This document shows, in pieces, positions 1 to 5,215 of a stretch of 13,244 nucleotides of DNA. The position numbers and the translations under genes are program-made. How positions within the stretch are numbered: position 1 is the first letter of the stretch; the number at the start of each line of letters is the position of its first letter. The notes beneath the pieces are model-generated. The model was not told the DNA's origin, searched no databases, and saw nothing but the letters and a program-made list of their open reading frames with translations. This stretch comes from Sulfuricurvum sp. (GTDB lineage Bacteria; Campylobacterota; Campylobacteria; Campylobacterales; Sulfurimonadaceae): contig JAGXHZ010000091.1 of assembly GCA_024635855.1 (NCBI GenBank), forward strand, positions 1 to 13,244. Direction: 5' to 3'.

Positions 1-389
1 GATCAATGTTGGCAATGATAGCGATTATATTGGCTGCACGTCATGATGAAATTTCGCTTTGGTATGCTTGTATTGCTCTTTTGTATCCAGTGATCGAAAC
101 GTTTGTGACGATTGATCGTCGGATTAAGCGTAAACGCAAATACGGAACACCCTTCTTTGAAGCTGAAAGAGTCCATCTGCATACCCTAAAATTTCGTCGT
201 CGGACAAAAGACAATGCAGCAGCAACACGCCGTATTTTGCTTTTTAACTTCTATATCAATCTCGCTGCTGTTGTGTTTCATCAAAGTGTTCCTGCATTGA
301 TTATTGTAGGAATTTTGGCGTATATCGCGTACAGCGTAAAATACAAAAAAATTATTCGCTTTGGATATCCTAAAAAAAATCGGTGTTAA
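1..389 (+). CDS. Polyprenyl-phosphate sugar-1-phosphate transferase (WecA/MraY type), 3' end
   Basis: This is the C-terminal part of an integral membrane enzyme of the glycosyltransferase 4 family, which moves a sugar-1-phosphate from a UDP-sugar to undecaprenyl phosphate and so starts a lipid-linked glycan. The reading frame is open from the window edge (first full codon at base 3), so the ATG at 6 is most likely internal. Visible features are a hydrophobic segment running into YPVIET, then a basic loop (RRIKRKRK), then FFEAERVHLHTLKFRRR. This has the layout of the cytoplasmic loop 'PVxET...(R-rich)...P/A-D/E-R-x-HLH..L..RR' seen in WecA-like proteins, where the HLH histidines lie near the active site. 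Two closing hydrophobic helices follow, about bases 235-340. The catalytic aspartates lie outside the window. The downstream export genes make an O-antigen or capsule role plausible, but its sugar cannot be read from this fragment. Confidence 0.72.
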   Translation, partial: SMLAMIAIILAARHDEISLWYACIALLYPVIETFVTIDRRIKRKRKYGTPFFEAERVHLHTLKFRRRTKDNAAATRRILLFNFYINLAAVVFHQSVPALIIVGILAYIAYSVKYKKIIRFGYPKKNRC

Positions 390-473
390 GTTTTGCAGTT
401 CCAATTGTATGGAAGACACAGCATGCACGTTAAATTATAAACGATAAAGAGAGTTTATTGTACAGTTTCATTC

Positions 474-1565
474 ATGATAAAAAATTATGATGTATTAATT
501 GTTGGTGGTGGTCCAGCTGGAGCAACGGCAGCACGATTTTTAGCACAGAAAAAATACAAGGTATTGTTGGTACAAAAAAGTTTTACCTTTGAAAAACCGT
601 GTGGCGGCGGAATATTATTAAAAGCTTTTGATGAATTTGCGTTAGATAAAGCGAAAATTTCTCATTACGTAAATACGATAAAATTTGTAGCACCAAGCCT
701 ATTGGCTGTTGATGTGAATCTTGGAAAAGAACCCTTGGCGATTGTAAATCGATTAGAATTTGATACGTACTTACGAATATTGGCTCAAAATGAAGGCGCG
801 GAAGTAATAGAAGGTTATTTTAAATCGTATGATGGTCTGCTCGCTTACATAAAATCCAATGCCTCAGAGCTTCGTATACAAGCAAAATACATTATAGCAG
901 CTGATGGTGTCAATTCTACAGTACGAAAAACAGTAACAGGAACCCTGCCAAGGAGAGTATTAACACTCTACGCTAAAGTACAACAGCCATTAACCAGTCA
1001 ATGTGAATTGTGGTTTGGTAAGGATATTGCTCAAGGTTATTATGCATGGTCTTTTATTCACAACAAAGGGACACACATTGGACTTGCTTGTGAAGATGAA
1101 TCAAATGTCCATAAGTCTTTTGGGCATTTTTGTGAAAAATTAGGATTAGATTATATTCCAAAAGCTAGAGGGTACTATATTCCGCTCTGGAGGGATGACC
1201 TATATCGTAAAGATAATATTTTGTTTGTAGGAGATGCTGCTGGACACGTTTCTCCTTTCACTTATGAAGGAATTTATTATGCTATGCGTTCAGCACTCTA
1301 TGCCGTTGAAGCAATCGCTGATGGTGATCTTGATAAATATAAACAGCTATGGCAAAAAAATTTAAAAAAACGTTTTAATACGATGGACCTACTGCAAAAA
1401 CTTTTGCTACGATGGGATTGGATAATAGAAAGAGTTGTAAAACTATTAAATAATACAAAAGTACATCAAGCAGCATTGCGTTTTTGGAGCGGTAAAAGTA
1501 CCCCAAAAACTCCATTACAAATAATAAGAAAAATTTTAAAGCTTCTTAGTCAAAAAACTATATAA
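474..1565 (+). CDS. Geranylgeranyl-reductase-family FAD oxidoreductase
   Basis: A 363-residue flavoprotein. The N-terminus carries the dinucleotide-binding fold with GGGPAG at residues 11-16. The family's CGGG motif, after FEKP, lies at 43-46. The second FAD-contacting motif GDAAGH at 253-258 is followed by SPFTYEGIYYAMRSA, typical of the geranylgeranyl reductase family and related flavin hydroxylases. Family members saturate isoprenoid double bonds (chlorophyll phytyl chains, archaeal lipids, menaquinone side chains); the substrate here is unknown. There is no signal peptide, so it should act on the cytoplasmic face of the membrane. The start is the only in-frame ATG after the TAA at 438-440, yet no good ribosome-binding site precedes it: the purine run at 446-453 is about 20 bases away. 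Base composition is clearly A+T rich, with many A runs late in the gene. The membrane protein starting 22 bases downstream is probably co-transcribed. Confidence 0.82.
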   Translation: MIKNYDVLIVGGGPAGATAARFLAQKKYKVLLVQKSFTFEKPCGGGILLKAFDEFALDKAKISHYVNTIKFVAPSLLAVDVNLGKEPLAIVNRLEFDTYLRILAQNEGAEVIEGYFKSYDGLLAYIKSNASELRIQAKYIIAADGVNSTVRKTVTGTLPRRVLTLYAKVQQPLTSQCELWFGKDIAQGYYAWSFIHNKGTHIGLACEDESNVHKSFGHFCEKLGLDYIPKARGYYIPLWRDDLYRKDNILFVGDAAGHVSPFTYEGIYYAMRSALYAVEAIADGDLDKYKQLWQKNLKKRFNTMDLLQKLLLRWDWIIERVVKLLNNTKVHQAALRFWSGKSTPKTPLQIIRKILKLLSQKTI

Positions 1566-1587
1566 GCCAATAGAGGGAACAAAACAA

Positions 1588-2202
1588 ATGTTTGAGATCA
1601 ATGTTTTAAACACAATACTGTATAGTGTTGGGCTAATCGTAGTCTTTTATGCTTTCTTCTGTATGGTTGCTAAACGGTTATTACGCCCTGATTGGAAAAA
1701 ATTAGTTTATATTATCTTTTTATTTTCATTATTGGGTGTAATTGGGGAAGACTTTGTCAATACGCTATATCCCATAATCTTTGGGACTCCTTTATGGGAG
1801 TACCATCTCTACCCGATACACAGTGGGAATATTAGTTATTTGTTCCCGTTTGTATGGGGTACACTTGGTTTTTATACTTATTGGCGGAGTGTTGTTTTTT
1901 TGCACAATTCACAAATGAGTACATTGAGATCAGGATTATTACTGGGTACTGAAGCAATTTTTATCGAATTGATTGTCAACATCCCTTACCATATGCTATT
2001 TGGCGATTACATTTTTTATTATTTACCCGCTAATCTTGGTCCATTTTCACACTTTTCTTGTTTACAGGTCATACCTTTTTATATGCTTGTAGGAATTACT
2101 AGTGCCAATATGCTTGAACAACAAGAAAAAATGCATTACAAGCATTTTCGTACAACGATATTTTTATATTTGATGATTATGGTTACATTTGTTTATTTGT
2201 AA
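1588..2202 (+). CDS. Six-helix integral membrane protein of unknown function
   Basis: A 204-residue, very hydrophobic protein I do not recognise. Likely membrane segments lie at about residues 8-28, 37-55, 84-104, 114-133, 155-174 and 187-203, with no cleavable signal peptide. Between helices 2 and 3 is a striking polar and aromatic stretch: GED at 53-55, PLWEY at 68-72, then YPIHSGNISY up to a helix beginning FPFVWG. Acidic residues (E54, D55, E71, later E122 and E127) and histidines (H73, H78, H135) in or next to hydrophobic segments look more like a membrane enzyme or small-molecule carrier than a plain anchor. GAGGG at 1572-1576 is a usable but slightly distant ribosome-binding site. It follows the reductase gene by 22 bases and shares its A+T-rich composition, so a joint role in isoprenoid or lipid metabolism is possible but only inferred. 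Lycopene-cyclase-like and DUF-type membrane families were considered without a convincing match. Confidence 0.7.
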   Translation: MFEINVLNTILYSVGLIVVFYAFFCMVAKRLLRPDWKKLVYIIFLFSLLGVIGEDFVNTLYPIIFGTPLWEYHLYPIHSGNISYLFPFVWGTLGFYTYWRSVVFLHNSQMSTLRSGLLLGTEAIFIELIVNIPYHMLFGDYIFYYLPANLGPFSHFSCLQVIPFYMLVGITSANMLEQQEKMHYKHFRTTIFLYLMIMVTFVYL

Positions 2203-2318
2203 AAATTTCTTCTAATAAACTAAGAAAATATTAAAGAAAAGAGAGAAGAATAGGAGTAACATCTATCATTCCCACAACAAGATGCTGCCGATATTCCTGT
2301 GCACTGCTGCACGAAATC

Positions 2319-2353
2319 GGGCTTTTTGGGTGTTGTTGGGGCAGGGGATTGGG
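2319..2353 (+). other. G-rich tract, possible G-quadruplex
   Basis: Five runs of three or four G lie within 35 bases (2319-2321, 2328-2330, 2338-2341, 2344-2347, 2351-2353), separated by loops of 6, 7, 2 and 3 bases. This fits the common G3+N1-7 quadruplex pattern on the + strand. It is the only such tract I noticed in an otherwise A+T-rich spacer (2203-2428), and lies about 37 bases before the yefM operator. A short inverted repeat, GTGCA-CTGC-TGCAC, precedes it at 2299-2312. Function and in vivo folding are unknown; it may simply be a relic of foreign DNA. Confidence 0.4.
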
Positions 2354-2389
2354 AAATAATCTCGTAGTTAAGTTTTCATTAAAGCATGA

Positions 2390-2407
2390 TGTACTAATAT
2401 ATGTACA
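2390..2407 (+). promoter_or_regulatory. yefM-yoeB operator with embedded -10 box
   Basis: TGTACT (2390-2395) and TGTACA (2402-2407) are spaced 12 bases centre to centre and together form an interrupted palindrome, TGTAC-N8-GTACA. In E. coli the YefM repressor binds neighbouring long and short palindromes with a TGTACA core at this spacing. A -10-like TAATAT (2394-2399) sits between the two cores, so binding would block RNA polymerase, matching the autoregulation known for this toxin-antitoxin family. The match to the operator logic is seen in the sequence; repression here is inferred. Confidence 0.75.
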
Positions 2408-2428
2408 CAAAAATAGATGGGAGTTAGC

Positions 2429-2680
2429 ATGAAAACAACAACATTTTCTTATACAAGACAAAATTTGGCCTCAACAATGGATTTGGTTGTTAATAATCAT
2501 TCACCTATCGTTATTACACGACAAAATAAAGAGCCTGTCGTTATTTTATCGCTTAGTGATTTTAAGTCCATGGAGGAGACAGCATATCTTATGCAAAGTA
2601 TTAACAATGCTTCACGCTTGAATGATGCAATACAGCAATTAGAAGCAGGACATGGGACAGCAAGAGAACTTTTCGAGTGA
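2429..2680 (+). CDS. yefM: Antitoxin YefM (Phd/YefM family)
   Basis: The antitoxin half of a type II toxin-antitoxin pair. It binds and neutralises YoeB and, with YoeB as co-repressor, represses the operon. The protein aligns over its full length with E. coli YefM as I remember it: an N-terminal fold with SYTRQNLASTMD, the ITRQNKEPVVILSL strand region, then SDFKSMEETAYLMQS leading to a C-terminal toxin-binding tail ending in TARELFE. I chose the ATG at 2429 over the in-frame ATG at 2417. GGGAG at 2419-2423 sits five bases before 2429, and the resulting 83 residues equal the usual YefM length; the earlier start adds only MGVS and lacks a spaced ribosome-binding site. The operator lies just upstream. 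The gene overlaps yoeB by four bases. Confidence 0.94.
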   Translation: MKTTTFSYTRQNLASTMDLVVNNHSPIVITRQNKEPVVILSLSDFKSMEETAYLMQSINNASRLNDAIQQLEAGHGTARELFE

Positions 2681-2934
2681 ACCGCCTTATTTTCGCTGAT
2701 CAGGCTTGGGATGACTATATACACTGGCAAGCGAATGATCAAAAAATAGTAAAAAGGATAAATTTGCTCATCAAAGATATTAAGAGGGAACCGTTTTCTG
2801 GTATAGGAGAGCCTGAACCGTTGAAATATAATTGGTCGGGCTATTGGTCTAGAAGAATTACACTTGAGCATAGATTGGTTTACAAGGTGACTGATCAGAT
2901 GAGTTTGATTGCTCAATGCAGATATCATTATTAA
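2677..2934 (+). CDS. yoeB: Toxin YoeB (RelE/ParE-superfamily mRNA interferase)
   Basis: The toxin half of the pair, a ribosome-dependent endoribonuclease that cuts mRNA in the A site and halts translation. It has 85 residues, against 84 in E. coli. The catalytic residues known from E. coli YoeB (E46, R65, H83, Y84) are present, shifted by one, as E47, R66, H84 and Y85. The surrounding family signatures PEPLK, SGYWSRRIT, EHRLVY and the terminal CRYHY are intact, so the toxin looks active. It starts with GTG inside a GTGA overlap with the yefM stop, which suggests translational coupling that keeps antitoxin synthesis ahead of toxin. Nothing suggests decay. The pair sits between A+T-rich genes and the envelope export genes, as expected of a mobile accessory module; persistence or locus-stabilising roles are inference. 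Confidence 0.95.
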   Translation: MNRLIFADQAWDDYIHWQANDQKIVKRINLLIKDIKREPFSGIGEPEPLKYNWSGYWSRRITLEHRLVYKVTDQMSLIAQCRYHY

Positions 2935-2966
2935 ACTTTTTACACAGTGACAAAAGGACAACAAGA

Positions 2967-4508
2967 ATGATACTGAAAATTTCCATGGTTTGCAGTATTT
3001 CTCTTGCTGCATGGGCTGATTCTATACCACTGCATCTTGATCACAATAATGTTCGTGTAACGTATGAGACACTAACCCTCCCAGGCGATGAAGCTATGGG
3101 ATTGGTTGGGTTGAACTATCAGCAGATGTTTGGTTCGTATTGGTACGGTGGGCTGGGTGTTTATGGGGCAGCTTCCGGAGAGCGGGGAGGATTTTTTACC
3201 GGAGGGTTCGAAGGGGGTCTGCGGTATCTGTTATTGTCTGATTTTGAAGCTGAAATGGGTCTTTTTATCGGAGGCGGAGGCGGTGGTGCAGCTCCTCAGG
3301 GGGGTGGGCTAATGATTCGTCCTCACATCGGACTCACTTATGGGAACTCTGATATACGAGCAGGATTACAGCTCTCACGGATCGAATTTCCCAATGGGGA
3401 GATCAAAAGTTCTCAAATAGCGGCTGTTATGGATCTTCCGTTTGAATCGTTTAGGCTGGATGGTGGTTATCGGGGGAGATTGAATGCGTTGTCGTACGAT
3501 GCGCAAGAAATGTTTCAACGCTCACTAGCGCCTGTGCAGGGAACCTTTGGAATTGAAATGCAGCACTATATTCCCTCAAGCGGTTCACGTAAAACCGATG
3601 GATCGTTGATGAGTGAAGCTTTTGATACGGTTGGTATTCGATACGAAAATTTTGTATCGCGTAATGTTGTGTGGCATCTCACGACGGCGGGAGCATTGAG
3701 CGGTGGTGCAGATGGTTATGCTGAGATGTTTTCAGGAATAGGATGGAGGTATGGTCTGTTTGAGCGTACTTCGGGCAAATCTCGGTTGACGGTGAATATG
3801 GATGGTGCGATCGGGTTGGGTGGCGGTGGTCGAATTGCGACCGGTGGCGGTACTATGGGTAAAGTTACAGCAGGGGTGTCGTATCGAATCAATCCTCAGT
3901 GGTCAGCAGATATCAAAGGGGGGTATGTTCGGTCGTTTGATGGGGATTTTAGCGGCGAGCTCATGAGTCTCTCAATCAATCATCCTTTTGTGACCATTAA
4001 ACCCTTAGTCGGAAATTTCGAAGATCAACGCTTCGATTATGAGCTCGTCCGAAGTGATTGGCAAGTTCGTTTGGTAAACGAAACATATTTATCAGCACAA
4101 CGCAAAAATACCCAAAGTGCCGGAGTTTCTTTGGTGGGGATGCAGATGGATGCTCTCACCGGCGGGTCCGGTTATTTTTATGGCAAAGCTTTGGGTGCGT
4201 ATAGCGGCGGAGCCGGAGGTTATGCCTCGGGTACACTGGGTGTCGGGATAAACTATCGTCTGCCGCTGTCGATGAGTCTCTATACGCAAGCGGGTATCGG
4301 TGCCGGTGGTGGTGGCGGAATTGACACCGGAAGCGGTGCTATCGTCGAAGCAGAAGCTGGAGTTCGGTATGAAGCAGCTGATAATACCAATCTTTGGATC
4401 GGTGCAGGGTTAACAAAAAGTATTACCGGAGAACTGGAAACTCCAACCCTAAAAGCGGGTATTATGTATCGTTTCTCAACGGTGGTAAATAAACGTTTGC
4501 TCTATTAG
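2967..4508 (+). CDS. Glycine-rich outer-membrane beta-barrel protein with three similar modules
   Basis: An exported protein of 513 residues, probably an outer-membrane beta-barrel. I chose the ATG at 2967: AAAGGA at 2953-2958 lies eight bases upstream, and the product begins with a signal peptide (MILKISMVCSISLAAWA, cut before DS). The in-frame ATG at 2916 would overlap yoeB and bury that signal. The mature chain is dominated by alternating polar and hydrophobic residues with many Gly, Tyr and Phe, and ends in a strand-like MYRFSTVVNKRLLY. Three stretches resemble each other (about residues 45-150, 230-335 and 390-500): each has a strand-rich part with 'Y..G.GAxSGGxxGY', then a glycine cluster (102-107, 285-288, 447-451), then a threonine/glycine turn and more strands. 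I recognise no named family; it is not an evident Wzi, YjbH or porin. The G+C content is higher than in the genes to its left. Export of polysaccharide is a guess from the genes after it. Confidence 0.72.
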   Translation: MILKISMVCSISLAAWADSIPLHLDHNNVRVTYETLTLPGDEAMGLVGLNYQQMFGSYWYGGLGVYGAASGERGGFFTGGFEGGLRYLLLSDFEAEMGLFIGGGGGGAAPQGGGLMIRPHIGLTYGNSDIRAGLQLSRIEFPNGEIKSSQIAAVMDLPFESFRLDGGYRGRLNALSYDAQEMFQRSLAPVQGTFGIEMQHYIPSSGSRKTDGSLMSEAFDTVGIRYENFVSRNVVWHLTTAGALSGGADGYAEMFSGIGWRYGLFERTSGKSRLTVNMDGAIGLGGGGRIATGGGTMGKVTAGVSYRINPQWSADIKGGYVRSFDGDFSGELMSLSINHPFVTIKPLVGNFEDQRFDYELVRSDWQVRLVNETYLSAQRKNTQSAGVSLVGMQMDALTGGSGYFYGKALGAYSGGAGGYASGTLGVGINYRLPLSMSLYTQAGIGAGGGGGIDTGSGAIVEAEAGVRYEAADNTNLWIGAGLTKSITGELETPTLKAGIMYRFSTVVNKRLLY

Positions 4509-4535
4509 CACTGGGCGTTTGGATTTAATGAATAA

Positions 4536-4560
4536 ATGCTAAAATAGCATCGATTTTTTA
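4536..4560 (+). promoter_or_regulatory. Promoter-like -10 element or weak terminator hairpin
   Basis: GCTAAAAT at 4538-4545 fits the GnTAnAAT -10 element described for Campylobacter and could drive the lytic transglycosylase, SLBB and Wzz genes. The same bases form a small perfect inverted repeat, ATGCTA-AAA-TAGCAT (4536-4550), followed by CGATTTTTTA, which could instead act as a weak intrinsic terminator for the barrel gene. Six mostly A/T pairs with a three-base loop make poor terminator material, so I favour the promoter reading. Confidence 0.45.
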
Positions 4561-4598
4561 GATACTTGAAATGAAAGATTTTTAAAAACAGGGTGTTG

Positions 4599-5195
4599 AT
4601 GATTAAAATACTATTGGGGCTTTTGCTCGTAGTTTTATCACTTTTTGCTACCCCTTATGACCCTATTTTTGAGAAAGCGGGTCGTGATTTTGGTATCGAA
4701 TCCTCATTATTAAAGCGTATAGCGACGATTGAGAGTTCTCTGAACCCTCGTGCGATCAATCAAAACAAAAATGGTACGGTTGACATCGGGTTGATGCAGA
4801 TTAATTCGATGCATATTCGAGGTCTTTCCAAGATCGGTGTCACGCGTGAGGCACTGTTTGATCCGGAGGTCAATGTGTATGTAGCAGCATTGCTACTCAG
4901 TTCTCATATACGTAAAAGAGGGTATAATCTCCAAGCAATCGGGTGTTATCACTCGGCAAATCCAGTGTTTAAAAATCAGTGGTTAAAACGTCTTGCGATG
5001 GCAAATGTACCGCAAGGTACCGTAAAGACATCAAATACTGAGCAATCGGCGGTGTACAATGATCCGCGCAGCCGTTTTGCTCAACAGCAGTTATCGTCTA
5101 AGACAGATCAAAAGATTGCACAGGGGATGAATCCAAAACTCGCGTTGCGTGAAGCCAAAGCCGAAGTGGATCGGTTGATGGGCATAGCAAATTAA
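4599..5195 (+). CDS. Exported lytic transglycosylase (SLT domain)
   Basis: A small peptidoglycan-cleaving enzyme that cuts the MurNAc-GlcNAc bond with formation of 1,6-anhydroMurNAc. Numbered from the ATG at 4599 it has 198 residues. AGGG at 4590-4593 is well placed for this start; in-frame GTG 4593 and TTG 4596 are possible but overlap or crowd the site. A signal peptide spans residues 1-17 (MIKILLGLLLVVLSLFA). The domain shows the catalytic glutamate E45 in ATIESSLNP, the GLMQIN motif at 64-69, and the late AIGCYHSANP motif around 113-122, all typical of IagB/VirB1-like SLT proteins that open the wall for trans-envelope machines. A charged, helix-prone tail of about 70 residues, with a motif KLALREAKAEVDRLMG, has no function I can name. 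The SLBB exporter starts 20 bases after the stop, so a role in seating that exporter through the wall is likely but inferred. Confidence 0.88.
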   Translation: MIKILLGLLLVVLSLFATPYDPIFEKAGRDFGIESSLLKRIATIESSLNPRAINQNKNGTVDIGLMQINSMHIRGLSKIGVTREALFDPEVNVYVAALLLSSHIRKRGYNLQAIGCYHSANPVFKNQWLKRLAMANVPQGTVKTSNTEQSAVYNDPRSRFAQQQLSSKTDQKIAQGMNPKLALREAKAEVDRLMGIAN

Positions 5196-5215
5196 ATTTC
5201 AATAAAAGAGAGAAA

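Noticed and set aside
2206..2227. TTTCTT/AAGAAA inverted repeat after the membrane protein gene as a terminator
   Set aside because: Six A/T-rich pairs with a ten-base loop and no T tract; too weak for an intrinsic terminator.
2282..2359. 25-codon open frame (ATG 2282 to TAA 2357-2359) in the spacer
   Set aside because: The nearest purine-rich site, AGGAG at 2252-2256, is too far upstream, and the peptide matches nothing I know. It could be a relic but cannot be supported.
2300..2365. Possible tRNA or attC-like remnant around the G-rich tract
   Set aside because: Some phrases recall the complement of a tRNA 3' half, but no T-arm, acceptor pairing or anticodon arm can be drawn, and no paired core sites of an attC are present.
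2231..2461. 76-residue open frame on the minus strand across the spacer and the yefM start
   Set aside because: It overlaps the operator and antitoxin start, has no ribosome site or recognisable composition, and runs through the G-rich tract; most likely chance.
2916..2966. Longer N-terminus of the barrel protein from the ATG at 2916
   Set aside because: It overlaps the end of yoeB, has no spaced ribosome site, and would place 17 polar residues ahead of a good signal peptide that starts at 2967.
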